Shown: positions 16,632-25,220 of the stretch, in pieces
How positions within the stretch are numbered: the stretch's first letter is position 1
How the letters are laid out: each line of letters starts with the position of its first letter
Assembly: GCF_900129905.1 (NCBI RefSeq)
Contig: NZ_FQXG01000011.1
Span: 1-64,000 of the forward strand
Origin: Ferrimonas marina
Lineage (GTDB): Bacteria > Pseudomonadota > Gammaproteobacteria > Enterobacterales > Shewanellaceae
Reading direction: 5' to 3'
Length of the DNA: 64,000 bases
Made by a program: the position numbers and the translations under genes
Notes under the pieces: model-generated
Database searches by the model: none
What the model saw: the letters and a program-made list of their open reading frames with translations, nothing else
Told to the model about the DNA's origin: nothing

Positions 16632-17992
16632 GCGTCGCTCTTGGCGCTGGGCTTACGACGACGGGGACGACGGCGACGGCGATTGCCTTCACCACCGACG
16701 TTGCGGGCCATCTGGCGACGACCCTGCTCATCGGCATCCTGGAACTGGGTCCACCAGCGGGCCAGTTCCAGCAGCTCTTCATCCTGCTCCGCCTCGGCCC
16801 GCAGTAGCAGGAAGTCGTAGGCGGCGCGGAAACGCGGGTGTTCGTACAGGCGGAAGGCGCGGGCACCGGAGCGCTTCTCCAGTCGGCCTTGCAGCTGCCA
16901 GATCTCCTGGGCCGGGGTGGTAAAGCGGCGCGGCAGTGACACGGTTTTGCACTGCTGGCTGATCGCTTCGCCACAGGCGGAGGTCAGGGCATCGTAGGGC
17001 GGAACCCCCTTCTGCTGACGCTTCTGGCTGATCTCCTCCACCACGTACCACAGCAGCGCAGCGTAGAGGAACGCCGGGGTCACTGGCTTCTCCGCGGCGA
17101 CCCGCTCGTCGGTGTTGACCAGCATCGCCTCGATCAGGCGTTCTTCCTTGCCACCGGGGCTGCGCTTCAGCTGCGCTTCCTGCAGCGGGAACATCGGCTC
17201 CCACAGGCCGTATTCGCGCAGCATGCGGAAGTTTTCCAGGCCCTTGCCGGACATCAGCAGCTTGAGGGTTTCCTCGAACAGGCGGGCCGGCGGGATGGTG
17301 CCCATCAGCGGCGCCAGGCGAGGGATCGGCTTGGCGGTCTGCTTCTCCAGGGTGAAGCCCAGCTTGGTGGCGAAGCGCACGGCGCGGATCATCCGCACCG
17401 GATCCTCGCGGTAGCGGGTTTCCGGATCGCCGATCAGGCGCAGACGGCGGGCCTTGAGGTCTTCCATGCCACCGAAGTAGTCGCGCACGCTGTAATCGCT
17501 GATGTCGTAGTAGAGGCCGTTGACGGTAAAGTCACGACGCTCGGCGTCTTCATCGATGGTGCCGTAGACGTTGTCGCGCAACAGGCGGCCGCGGTCGTCC
17601 TGCTTGGCGTTCTTGCTGGTGTTCTCTTCGTGATGACCACGCAGGGTGGCGACCTCGATGATGTCACGGCCAAACAGGATGTGGGCCAGGCGGAACCGAC
17701 GACCGACCAGACGACAGTTGCGGAACAGACGGCGGATCTGCTCCGGGGTGGCGTTGGTGGCGATGTCAAAATCCTTGGGCTGGTGGCGCAGCAGCAGATC
17801 GCGCACGCCGCCGCCCACCAGGTAGGCCTCAAAGCCCGCCTTGTGTAGGCGATAGAGCACCTTCAGTGCGTTTTCACTGATGTCATTGCGGGAGATCCCG
17901 TGGTGTTTGCGGGGGATCACCGCCAGTTCTGCGGCATCACTGGGCGCGTTGCCAATCAGTTTTTTTGCCAAAGATGTCAGGCGCTTAAGAAT
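16628..17992 (-). CDS. pcnB: Poly(A) polymerase I, probable AUU start
   Basis: A class II nucleotidyltransferase that adds 3' poly(A) tails to RNA and promotes decay. Key segments are EAYLVGGGVRDLLL, the catalytic DFDIAT (D-F-D), CRLVGRRFRLAHI, RRDFTVNGLYY and REDPVRMIRAVRFATKLGF, with a basic C-terminal tail (RRRRPRRRKP). No ATG or GTG fits the N-terminus. The best start is ATT at 17990-17992: GAGGTG lies 4 nt upstream and the reading is (M)LKRLTSLAKKLIGN. E. coli pcnB is known to use AUU. A TTG at 17971 is the next candidate but has no Shine-Dalgarno. With AUU the protein is 454 residues. It overlaps folK by 4 bp and follows gluQ by 78 bp. Confidence 0.95.
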   Translation of the reverse strand: MLKRLTSLAKKLIGNAPSDAAELAVIPRKHHGISRNDISENALKVLYRLHKAGFEAYLVGGGVRDLLLRHQPKDFDIATNATPEQIRRLFRNCRLVGRRFRLAHILFGRDIIEVATLRGHHEENTSKNAKQDDRGRLLRDNVYGTIDEDAERRDFTVNGLYYDISDYSVRDYFGGMEDLKARRLRLIGDPETRYREDPVRMIRAVRFATKLGFTLEKQTAKPIPRLAPLMGTIPPARLFEETLKLLMSGKGLENFRMLREYGLWEPMFPLQEAQLKRSPGGKEERLIEAMLVNTDERVAAEKPVTPAFLYAALLWYVVEEISQKRQQKGVPPYDALTSACGEAISQQCKTVSLPRRFTTPAQEIWQLQGRLEKRSGARAFRLYEHPRFRAAYDFLLLRAEAEQDEELLELARWWTQFQDADEQGRRQMARNVGGEGNRRRRRPRRRKPSAKSDA

Positions 17993-18070
17993 GGTACACC
18001 TCGTTTGTTCCAGGCCAATGGGCTTACATCGTTTTTCTGGCGCGCAATCATATACTACCGGCGGTGAAAA

Positions 18071-18952
18071 TTATACCGCCTCCGGTGCCAGCAACTGTCG
18101 CTGCTGTGGCAGTCGGCTCAGGTCAAACTGGGTCACGGCCCAGTGAAGCTGCTCGGCCACCGGCGCCGCCGTCAGTTCGGTCGGCAACGGGTGGCGCAGA
18201 AACGCCAGGCACCGGGCCAGGGTGGCACTGCGATTTGACGCTTCGATGGCACGGGCGTGATTCTGTTTCGACAGCTTGTTGCCATTGGGCTGTACTGCCA
18301 AGGGCAGATGCAGAAACGTCGGCGCCTGCCAGCCCAGCTGCTGGTACAGCGACAGTTGTCGCACCGTTGCCTCCAGCAGGTCGTTGCCCCGCACCACCTC
18401 GGTTACCCCTTGATCATGGTCATCCAGCACCACAGCCAACTGGTAAGCATAGAGGCCGTCTCGCCTTTTTAGGATAAAGTCTTCCTGGGCGAAGGCCGGC
18501 TCGGTGTGGATGGGGCCCAGCAGGGCATCGTCAAACTGGCTTACGCCGGGCAGATTACGCAGTCGCAGTGCGGTGCCTTCGGCGGGCAGCTGGCGTGCTC
18601 GGCAGTGGCCATCGTAGACCCCACCAATCGCCTTGATCCGCTTGCGGGTGCAGTCGCAGCGGTAGGCCAGGCCCTGGTCCTGAAGCTCGGCCAGCACCTG
18701 CTCATAGCGGTCGTGGCGCTGGCTTTGGAACAGCACCTCGCCGTCCCAGTGCAGACCGTAGTCGTCGAGCTGACGCAGGATGGTGTCGGCGGCGCCGGCC
18801 ACCTCACGGGGGGGATCCAGGTCCTCCATCCGGACCAGCCAGCGGCCGCCCTGATGGCGGGCACGCAGGTAGCTGCCTACGGCGGCCACCAGTGAGCCAA
18901 AGTGCAGTGGCCCGGAGGGGGAGGGGGCAAAGCGCCCGATATAGTCAGACAT
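18071..18952 (-). CDS. gluQ: Glutamyl-Q tRNA(Asp) synthetase
   Basis: A 293-residue GluRS-like enzyme that attaches glutamate to queuosine of tRNA(Asp). It is a truncated glutamyl-tRNA synthetase: N-terminal IGRFAPSPSGPLHFGSLVAA (HIGH variant), the zinc-type segment YRCDCTRKRI with YDGHCR, a KMSKS-like NKLSKQNH, and no anticodon-binding domain. The E. coli protein is 308 residues and has the same neighbours (dksA upstream, pcnB downstream). A terminator lies between dksA and this gene, so expression may be reduced read-through or from its own promoter. Confidence 0.96.
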   Translation of the reverse strand: MSDYIGRFAPSPSGPLHFGSLVAAVGSYLRARHQGGRWLVRMEDLDPPREVAGAADTILRQLDDYGLHWDGEVLFQSQRHDRYEQVLAELQDQGLAYRCDCTRKRIKAIGGVYDGHCRARQLPAEGTALRLRNLPGVSQFDDALLGPIHTEPAFAQEDFILKRRDGLYAYQLAVVLDDHDQGVTEVVRGNDLLEATVRQLSLYQQLGWQAPTFLHLPLAVQPNGNKLSKQNHARAIEASNRSATLARCLAFLRHPLPTELTAAPVAEQLHWAVTQFDLSRLPQQRQLLAPEAV

Positions 18953-18972
18953 GGTGTTTCAAGGCTGGGATC

Positions 18973-18999
18973 AAAAACGGGAGGCCAAGCCTCCCGTTT
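18973..18999 (-). terminator. Intrinsic terminator after dksA
   Basis: Perfect 11-bp stem (18975-18985 with 18989-18999, 3-nt loop) and T-run on the minus strand, 14 bp past the dksA stop. It would limit read-through into gluQ. Confidence 0.92.
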
Positions 19000-19012
19000 C
19001 GCTGAGGGGGCC

Positions 19013-19459
19013 TTAGCCCACCATCTGCTTCTCTTTAATCTCGGCCAGCGTCTTGCAGTCGATGCAGAGATCGGCGGTCGGTCGGGCTTCCAGACGGCGG
19101 ATGCCGATCTCGATGCCGCAAGAGTCACAGAAGCCGAAGTCGTCTTCCTGCACCTTGATCAAGGTCTTTTCGATCTTCTTGATCAGCTTGCGCTCACGGT
19201 CACGAGTGCGCAGCTCCAGGCTGAACTCTTCTTCCTGGGCAGCACGGTCAACCGGGTCCGGGAAGTTGGCAGCCTCGTCCTGCATGTGGTGCAGGGTACG
19301 ATCAACTTCTTCACGCAACTGGTTGCGCCACGCTTCCAGGATGGTTTTGAAGTGAGCCAGTTGCTTCTCGTTCATGTACTCCTCACCAGGGGCTTCCCGG
19401 TAAGGCTCCACGTTGGCGTAGGCCAATACGCCGATTTTCTTGGTCTTGCCCTGCGGCAT
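19013..19459 (-). CDS. dksA: RNA polymerase-binding transcription factor DksA
   Basis: A 148-residue factor that enters the RNA polymerase secondary channel and works with ppGpp in the stringent response. The coiled-coil tip [13 protein letters not shown] carries D68 and D71 (E. coli D71/D74). The C4 zinc finger uses C111, C114, C132 and C135. The ATG at 19459 has AGGAGA 7 bp upstream; the frame upstream of it (to 19573) is non-family. It lies between sfsA and gluQ, as in E. coli, with its own terminator. Confidence 0.98.
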   Translation of the reverse strand: MPQGKTKKIGVLAYANVEPYREAPGEEYMNEKQLAHFKTILEAWRNQLREEVDRTLHHMQDEAANFPDPVDRAAQEEEFSLELRTRDRERKLIKKIEKTLIKVQEDDFGFCDSCGIEIGIRRLEARPTADLCIDCKTLAEIKEKQMVG

Positions 19460-19627
19460 CAGGCGTCTCCTGTTACTAGTTACGAGAGGCAATCCTCTGA
19501 TTGGGGCGGTATCTATATCAGATGGATCTCGTTTACGCAATTCCCTGCGAACCAGATTGCTAGCTAGAACCAATCAATTGAGCGGTATATCACGCTAAAT
19601 AAACTCACGCAAGTGAGAGCAAATGGT

Positions 19628-20335
19628 CTAAACATTGACCGCGAGGGGTGCTAGGGCCTGAACCCCATGCGTATCGCAGTCACAGGCGAGGGCATAAAAT
19701 TCCACCCCGGCGGCCTTGGCATCGCGGCACAGTTGGGCATAGGCCGGGTCGATGTGTTCCGCCGGTGCGACCCGCTCGATCCCGGTGTGGGGCACCACAA
19801 ACAAGATGGCGGCCCGGTGACCCTGCTGCACCATCGCCATCAACTCCCGCAGATGCTTCTGTCCCCGCAGGGTAACGGCATCGGGAAAGTAGCCCTGACC
19901 CTCTTCGCCCAGCAGGGTGACGTTCTTCACCTCGACGTAGCAGTCCGCCTTACCCTCGGCGCTGAGCAGCAGATCGATACGGCTGTTCTCTTCGCCGTAG
20001 CGGACCTCTCGGCGGATCTGCGGGTAATTAGCCAGCGGCGCCAGCAGGCCCGCCTCGATCCCCTCCTGGGCCAGGGCGTTTGCGCGACCGGTGTTGACCA
20101 TGATGCGGTGGCCGGCGTCGGACTCCACCCACTCCCAGGTGCAGGGGTATTTGCGCTTGGGGTTTTGCGAGTCGGAGTACCAGACGGTCCAGCCCGGACC
20201 GGCGCAGCCGGTCATGGCTCCGGTGTTGGGGCAGTGCAGGGTGAACTCCTGGTCCTGGTCGTCGATGACATCGGCCAGGAAGCGTTTGTAGCGCTTGATC
20301 AGGCGAGCGGATTGCAACGGAGTGGAAAACTTCAT
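19628..20335 (-). CDS. sfsA: DNA/RNA nuclease SfsA
   Basis: A 235-residue protein of the sugar fermentation stimulation family, now regarded as a nuclease-fold protein. Conserved parts are [35 protein letters not shown], the PD-(D/E)xK-like SRIDLLL...[10 protein letters not shown], and [16 protein letters not shown]. The size matches E. coli (234). The ATG at 20335 fits the family start; an upstream frame extension is not needed. In E. coli thpR is next to sfsA; here they are separated by about 5 kb of other genes. Confidence 0.95.
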   Translation of the reverse strand: MKFSTPLQSARLIKRYKRFLADVIDDQDQEFTLHCPNTGAMTGCAGPGWTVWYSDSQNPKRKYPCTWEWVESDAGHRIMVNTGRANALAQEGIEAGLLAPLANYPQIRREVRYGEENSRIDLLLSAEGKADCYVEVKNVTLLGEEGQGYFPDAVTLRGQKHLRELMAMVQQGHRAAILFVVPHTGIERVAPAEHIDPAYAQLCRDAKAAGVEFYALACDCDTHGVQALAPLAVNV

Positions 20336-20493
20336 AAACACCTTATGTAGCCGCAGGTGAAACGGTCGCTGCGGATTTGCGATGAAATGGTAAACTGGCG
20401 CGCGGAATCGTTTCTGAACCCCGTCCAAGGCGACGGGCTCGGCAACCATAAGAACAGTACGTTACAGCGACGGACAAAAAAAAGGAAAGGACA

Positions 20494-21771
20494 ATGACCA
20501 GCCGAATCAATGTGCTTCTGAGCGATCAGAGCATCCCCGCGCACTGGGGCAAGAGCAACATCAGCTTTGCCGGTGACAGCGTCACCATCCACCTGGCGGA
20601 CAGCCCGGATGCCGCCCGTGCCGTGCAGGCAGCGGCACGCAAGCTGACCAACCAGGGGATCCGCGACGTGGCCCTGGCCGGTGAGGGTTGGACCGAGGCG
20701 CTGCAGTGGCGCTTTGCCAGTGGCTTCGGTGAGGCGCTGGAGCCGGGCACCATTGAGTGGAATGGCGCAGGCGATCAGCTGGAAGCGCAGCGCGATGCCG
20801 CCTTGTGGCTGAAGTCCCTGACCCACGCCAGCCCCGAGGCGTTGAGCCCCGAGGTGCTGGCGGACGAGGTGGCCGAGCGCTTGACCGCCCTGGCGCCGGA
20901 GAAGATCACCTCCCGTCGTATCGTTGGTGAAGCGCTGCTGGCCGCCGGCTGGGTGGGGATCCATGGCGTTGGCCGCGGCTCCGACCGTCCGCCGGTGATG
21001 CTGGAGCTGGACTACAACCCCACCGGTGACACTAATGCGCCGGTGTCCGTGGCCCTGGTGGGCAAGGGGATCACCTTTGACTCCGGCGGTTACTCCATCA
21101 AGCCCTCCACCGGCATGGTGACCATGAAGTGCGATATGGGCGGTGCGGCCACCGTGGCAGCGGCGCTGAAACTGGCGATCCGTCGTGGCCTGGATAAGCG
21201 GGTCAAGCTCTACCTGTGCTGCGCTGAGAACCTGGTTTCCGGCCACGCCTACAAGCTGGGTGACATCCTCCACTACAAGAACGGCACCAGCGTCGAGATC
21301 GTCAACACCGATGCCGAGGGGCGCCTGGTGCTGGCGGATGGCCTGATCGCCGCCAACGAAGCGGGCGCTGAGCGCATCATCGATGCCGCCACCCTGACCG
21401 GCGCGGCTATGGTGGCCCTGGGCAGCGACTACAACGCGCTGTTCTGTGGTGACGATGCCGTCGCTGCCGAGGCCCTGACCGCCGCTGCCAAGGCGGACGA
21501 AGGCCTGTGGCGCCTGCCGCTGGCGCCGATCCACGCCGATAAGTGCCCCTCGGTGTTTGCCGATACCGCCAACTCAGTGGCACAGAAAGGTGGCGGTGGC
21601 GGCGGTGCCTCCAACGCCGCTGGCTTCCTCAGCCGCTTTGCCGGTACCCCGCCCAAGGGCTGGATCCACCTGGATCTGGCGGGCAGCTACGTCGGTGGCA
21701 ATGGCCAGAACCACGAAGGGGCCACCGCTCTGGGTCTGCTGACCGTGACCGAACTGCTGATGCAGGCGTAA
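20494..21771 (+). CDS. pepB: Aminopeptidase B (peptidase family M17)
   Basis: A 425-residue cytosolic dinuclear-metal aminopeptidase. Catalytic blocks: GKGITFDSGGYSIKPSTGM (Lys and Asp ligands), KCDMGGAA, and the family signature NTDAEGRLVLADGL. The length and N-terminal architecture match PepB of E. coli (427) more closely than PepA (503). AAAGGAAAGG precedes the ATG. It is divergent from sfsA and followed by a strong terminator. It would trim N-terminal residues during peptide turnover. Confidence 0.93.
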   Translation: MTSRINVLLSDQSIPAHWGKSNISFAGDSVTIHLADSPDAARAVQAAARKLTNQGIRDVALAGEGWTEALQWRFASGFGEALEPGTIEWNGAGDQLEAQRDAALWLKSLTHASPEALSPEVLADEVAERLTALAPEKITSRRIVGEALLAAGWVGIHGVGRGSDRPPVMLELDYNPTGDTNAPVSVALVGKGITFDSGGYSIKPSTGMVTMKCDMGGAATVAAALKLAIRRGLDKRVKLYLCCAENLVSGHAYKLGDILHYKNGTSVEIVNTDAEGRLVLADGLIAANEAGAERIIDAATLTGAAMVALGSDYNALFCGDDAVAAEALTAAAKADEGLWRLPLAPIHADKCPSVFADTANSVAQKGGGGGGASNAAGFLSRFAGTPPKGWIHLDLAGSYVGGNGQNHEGATALGLLTVTELLMQA

Positions 21772-21788
21772 GCCGCATTTAGGTAAAG

Positions 21789-21823
21789 AAAAAGCCCCAA
21801 GGCGCAAACCTTGGGGCTTTTTT
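21789..21823 (+). terminator. Intrinsic terminator after pepB
   Basis: Perfect 14-bp stem (21789-21802 with 21809-21822), 6-nt loop, T-run. It starts 18 bp after the pepB stop. Confidence 0.96.
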
Positions 21824-21944
21824 GTGTCAGGCAAATTAGGAAAACATACGAACCGGAGCGTGGCTCGCTGGAGCTCAGCTACTGTCGAACAGGAAAGTTT
21901 GCACATCTGGTCGAGACAAAGATCGCCAAATGTTCTGAGAGGAT

Positions 21945-22595
21945 TCAGAACATATAGCTAGCTCTCAGGTCAATTGGCCTGCGTTCGATCATCAGCCTAC
22001 CTTTAGGTGCTTTGTTCAGTGCGGAGGAGGGTTTCTTGGCGTTGCTGTGATGCGTGACGATGGGCACTCTGCCGGCACCGTGAAACAACGATTGGTTGGG
22101 GGTGTAGCGTGTTGCTTCTGGTGCGGACTCGCCGGTCTCCAGCGACATGATCACTAGATATCTTGCTTCCGGGAGAGGGGTGACTGCTGCCCTAAGATGA
22201 GACCGTTCCATCAGGGAACCGCCAAAGTGTTTCATCTGCAGTGAATAAGCATGTATCAACTGGCGATCAGCATTGAGCTCAAACAGCACAGGATCGAAAT
22301 ACTGGCGCTTATGTAGTCCACGGACGTAGCTCTTCAGCATGAAATAGTGATCGGTCATATCCGGCAATTCCATTGCCACGGCATAGCTTCGCTCTCCCTC
22401 GTATTCGTACACGGAGAGACCGGGCCCCATCTCTAGCTTTAACGCCTTTGTGAAGTCTGGCTGCAGCATAGTGAGTTCGGCGAAATGGGAGCAGCATACA
22501 GGTTCAGCCATAAGTGCATGGCGCTGCTGTTCAGGTGGAGTGGCGCAGCCGGTCAGCACAATCAGGGCAGCAGCTAGCAGAGCGTTGTATTTCAT
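21945..22595 (-). CDS. Lipoprotein, MalM-like
   Basis: A 216-residue lipoprotein with signal MKYNALLAAALIVLTGC (lipobox LTGC). After a short linker, a double cysteine (EPVCCSHFAEL) precedes an all-beta region: SVYEYEGERSYAVAMELPD, YFDPVLFELNADRQLIHAY and ARYLVIMSLETGE. This layout resembles the MalM periplasmic protein family (CC motif, then two beta-sandwich-like halves), but the similarity is remembered, not computed. No maltose genes are nearby. The TTG at 22634 is an alternative start, but the lipoprotein signal points to the ATG at 22595, which has only a weak Shine-Dalgarno. Base composition is less GC-rich than in neighbours, suggesting transfer. Confidence 0.5.
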   Translation of the reverse strand: MKYNALLAAALIVLTGCATPPEQQRHALMAEPVCCSHFAELTMLQPDFTKALKLEMGPGLSVYEYEGERSYAVAMELPDMTDHYFMLKSYVRGLHKRQYFDPVLFELNADRQLIHAYSLQMKHFGGSLMERSHLRAAVTPLPEARYLVIMSLETGESAPEATRYTPNQSLFHGAGRVPIVTHHSNAKKPSSALNKAPKGRLMIERRPIDLRASYMF

Positions 22596-22755
22596 GAGAG
22601 GTCCATCTATCCATAGTTTTGGACAGGCTAACAACCCTCATACATCAGGATGGGGATACGGATACAGGTGGATGGGTAACTGTGACTTGAGGCTCGAATG
22701 AGGTTTGGTTGCGCCACCTTCCTCGGCCTATTTGTGCCTGACGGCTCAGGCTCGC

Positions 22756-23535
22756 TCAGGGCAGCGGCAAGCTGGCCTGGTGCGGTACCTGGGTCTGCAG
22801 GGTCAGGCTGTCGTCACCGGACTGGGTTACCTGGAACTGACCGCCCTGGTGGGACAGCTGCGTCACCAGTAGCTGTTTCTGATTGAGGCGCTGGAACCAG
22901 TAGGGCGCCAGCGAGCACTGGGCTGAGCCGGTGGCGATGTCCTCGTCGATGCCGATCTTCGGGGCAAAGTAGCGCAGCAGGTAGCCGTCGCTGCCATTGC
23001 CATTGCCGTTGGCGGCGACGGTGAGGATCAGAGCATGCTGTGGTACCTGGGAGACCAGCCAGGCGAGATCCGGCGCGGCGGTACGCAGTTGGGCTTCGTC
23101 CTCCAACACCAGCACCAGATCCCGGGTGGTGAAGGCTTCGCGAGGCGTGACGCCGATACCGGGCATTGCTGGGGGCGAAATCGGCTTTCCATTCCAGGCG
23201 GGCAAAACCAGGCTGAAGCCGCCCTGCTGGTAGGACACCGCCAGGTCACCATGGGCGCTGGTGAAGGCCATCTCGGTCAGGTCCCAGCGGCGATGGATGT
23301 CTGCCGCTACCGCAAGGCTGCCATGGCCACACAGGTTGATCTCCGCCTGTTGAGAGAACCAACGCAGGGCAAAGGCTTCCCCTTCACGGCGATAGAAGGT
23401 GGTGACCGGCTGCGCCAGGGCACGGCTGATCGCCTGCATCTGGGCCTGGCTGGGCCAGCTGTCGACCGCCACCACGGCGGCAGGGTTGCCCTGGGCGCTG
23501 GGGCCAGCGAAGGGGTGATAAAGCTCAGCCTGCAT
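22756..23535 (-). CDS. PhzF-family isomerase/epimerase-like protein
   Basis: A 259-residue two-lobed protein of the PhzF/diaminopimelate-epimerase fold: AELYHPFAGPSAQGNPAAVV at the N-terminus, NLCGHGSLAVA and DEDIATGSAQCSLAPYW. The residue that is catalytic Glu45 in PhzF (in S-E-T-x-F) is Val44 here (P-V-T-T-F), so the usual acid/base is absent and activity is uncertain. The ATG directly abuts the TGA of a leftover thpR 3' end, and the GGGAG ribosome binding site lies inside that remnant. The gene was therefore probably translationally coupled to an ancestral thpR. Confidence 0.85.
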   Translation of the reverse strand: MQAELYHPFAGPSAQGNPAAVVAVDSWPSQAQMQAISRALAQPVTTFYRREGEAFALRWFSQQAEINLCGHGSLAVAADIHRRWDLTEMAFTSAHGDLAVSYQQGGFSLVLPAWNGKPISPPAMPGIGVTPREAFTTRDLVLVLEDEAQLRTAAPDLAWLVSQVPQHALILTVAANGNGNGSDGYLLRYFAPKIGIDEDIATGSAQCSLAPYWFQRLNQKQLLVTQLSHQGGQFQVTQSGDDSLTLQTQVPHQASLPLP

Positions 23536-23631
23536 TCAGAACTCCCAATGCTTAAGTCGATGGTACTCCACCCCGCCGGGGCCGTTTTCCGATAGCATCA
23601 GCTCGATCCGGTGTTGGCTTGGGGGCAAGGT
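23536..23631 (-). pseudogene. Displaced 3' end of a second thpR (2'-5' RNA ligase family) allele
   Basis: In frame to a TGA, these 31 codons end in ELMLSENGPGGVEYHRLKHW, then E-F-stop. The same 20 residues form the end of the intact thpR 1.7 kb away. Within the shared codons the DNA differs only at two synonymous sites (GAG/GAA, CTT/CTC). Upstream codons (TLPPSQHRI) are still alignable with thpR (ILPCHSV) but diverged. There is no start and no catalytic motif. The piece abuts phzF with stop-to-start TGAATG, so it is likely the original 3' end of thpR, displaced when DNA entered. Confidence 0.85.
23544..23606. repeat. 63-bp direct repeat, copy 1 (thpR 3' end)
   Basis: Same orientation as 25226-25288, with 61 of 63 bases identical; the offset is 1,682 bp. 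The two copies bracket the metalloprotease gene and its flanks. Confidence 0.93.
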
Positions 23632-23726
23632 AGTGTAGCAAGATCAGAGTTTGGGATAAGTCATCGCCTCGGGCGATATCAAGCTCTTGGCCGCTGGATC
23701 GCAGCCTAAGCGATCCTGTTTGATGA

Positions 23727-23770
23727 CGACAGCGGCGACGCACATTCCTCTGTGAGGCGCGCCGCTGTCG
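23727..23770 (-). terminator. Long-loop hairpin after the metalloprotease gene
   Basis: Perfect 11-bp arms (23727-23737 with 23760-23770) with a 22-nt loop that itself contains CACA/TGTG. It starts 10 bp after the stop. There is no T-run, so it is a weak terminator or a transcript-end structure. Confidence 0.5.
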
Positions 23771-23779
23771 CTTGTCGGG

Positions 23780-24613
23780 TTAGTCTTCCGGGTACAGGGC
23801 GTCGAAGGGCTGGCCCGGTGGGTTGTGCGGGCTGTACATGGTGCGCAGTACCCGCTCGGCGTTGGCATCAAAGGCGGCACCATCGCCAAAGCCTTGGAAG
23901 TGATTGCCCATCCCCAGGGCATGGCCCAGCTCGTGCAGGGTGACCTCGTCATCAGCGATGATTGTACAGCCCTCCCCCGGGATCTCGGCGCCGCTGTCGA
24001 TGTTGATCCAGGTGAACTCGTCTGGAACGTTGCGCAGCAGGCCCTGATTGCGGTCAGCCAGGTAGCTGACCAAGTTGCTCATGTTGGGGCCTTTGGAGAC
24101 CGTGCCGGAGGAGCAATTGCCTGGACTGGTGCCTTGGCTCCAGATAAAGCCCCACTCCGTCGGCAGGTGGCTGTAGTCGATAGGCTCCCACCATTCGCCG
24201 AGTTCCAGTTCAATCACGCCGCCGCTGCGGTCGAACATTGGGTAGCCGACAATGGCTTCGGCGCGGTCCATCGCTTTGGCAAAGCGCGGATCTTCGCTGC
24301 CGAGGTAGTAGACGGGGATCAGCTCGCCCTGGATAAAGCGGGTCAGGCCCGGGTGTTCGGGGGCCGGAGACTTGTCCTCAAAGCAGTACTGCCCTTTGCA
24401 GTAGCCGTGCTCATGATCCCAATCGCCCCAGGCGTAGCCCGAGTTGGCGGTGCAGTAACTGTCCGGCTGGCTGGGTTTACCCAGCCGCAGGTTGGAGCAC
24501 TTGATGGTGTCAAACAGCTGTTGATTGGACCAGGAGTTGTCGGTATCGCTGTCGCTACCACAGCCGATCAATAGGGTGGCACAGGCCACAGTTAGAGCAG
24601 ATAACCGCATCAT
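23780..24613 (-). CDS. Metzincin-like zinc metalloprotease lipoprotein
   Basis: A 277-residue lipoprotein (signal MMRLSALTVACATLLIGC, lipobox LIGC) with a cysteine-rich N-terminal part (CSNL, SYCTAN, YCKGQYC) and a zinc protease core. HELGHALGMGNH has H227, E228, H231 and H238, with Gly234 between. The third histidine is one residue farther than in the canonical HExxHxxGxxH. A Met-turn-like TMYSP follows at residues 259-262. The order HExxH, Gly, His, Met-turn is typical of metzincins. It probably acts at the cell surface or in the periplasm on unknown substrates. AAGGAT lies upstream. The gene is enclosed by 63-bp direct repeats of the thpR 3' end and is probably acquired. Confidence 0.75.
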   Translation of the reverse strand: MMRLSALTVACATLLIGCGSDSDTDNSWSNQQLFDTIKCSNLRLGKPSQPDSYCTANSGYAWGDWDHEHGYCKGQYCFEDKSPAPEHPGLTRFIQGELIPVYYLGSEDPRFAKAMDRAEAIVGYPMFDRSGGVIELELGEWWEPIDYSHLPTEWGFIWSQGTSPGNCSSGTVSKGPNMSNLVSYLADRNQGLLRNVPDEFTWINIDSGAEIPGEGCTIIADDEVTLHELGHALGMGNHFQGFGDGAAFDANAERVLRTMYSPHNPPGQPFDALYPED

Positions 24614-25220
24614 ATAAATCCTTTACGTTAAAAAAGTGAACTGGCTACTTCGTTCCGTCATGACCCTTTTTCTGCCCTCGAGCGCTCATTTGCAGATCGC
24701 GCTCCGAATGCAATTCAGCGCGTGGAGCTGCGCGTGACGCTGAAGGTGCAGGGTTTCGCTCACCAATGGGTTCACAACAGGTCAAAGGCAGCCTGCGCTG
24801 CCCCATCACAATTCATTTGAGTTTGCCCAGCACCAGAGACACGGTGTATGGCTCTTTTTCCCAGGTACAAAGCCGCTGTCAAAACTGGGGTTAAGACTCG
24901 AGGTATAGGATGGGGATCATTGCTGACGGTGATTGGCGCGAGGTGCTGAGGCTTGGCTCCTAAAGTACTCTGCCCACATTGGTTTTGTGGCTTCGAGGGT
25001 ACTCATGATTGTCCTCGGCGGTAGAGTCAATATCTGACATTTCGCCGAATGAGTCCGTCCGTGCCACGGGAATTTTGAACGCCTTACCGGCGGGGGGGCG
25101 GGCAAACTGGGCATAAAGAGGGGGGCGAAAAGGACCAATAGCGGGGAACCTGGCTTATCGCTGCCTTCAACGACCTGGGTGTGAATGGCTCAGTCATTCA
25201 ATAGCCCGGATGGCCCAGGT
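24614..25220. other. Noncoding arm of the putative thpR island
   Basis: About 600 bp of mixed composition between the metalloprotease and thpR. I see no integrase, transposase or tRNA. A 29-codon frame with a GAGGA ribosome binding site (24917-25006) is the only coding candidate. The region must contain the metalloprotease promoter and may hold decayed genes. Confidence 0.5.
24917..25006 (-). CDS. Possible 29-residue peptide
   Basis: The frame MSTLEATKPMWAEYFRSQAS... ends at TGA and is preceded by GAGGACAATC before the ATG, a credible Shine-Dalgarno. It has no signal peptide or membrane helix and I recognise no family. It may equally be a decayed fragment. Confidence 0.2.
   Translation of the reverse strand: MSTLEATKPMWAEYFRSQASAPRANHRQQ

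Noticed and set aside
24614-25220. Integrase or transposase remnant in the thpR island
   Set aside because: I read all frames and found no recombinase motif (HxxR, DDE) or IS-like inverted ends.
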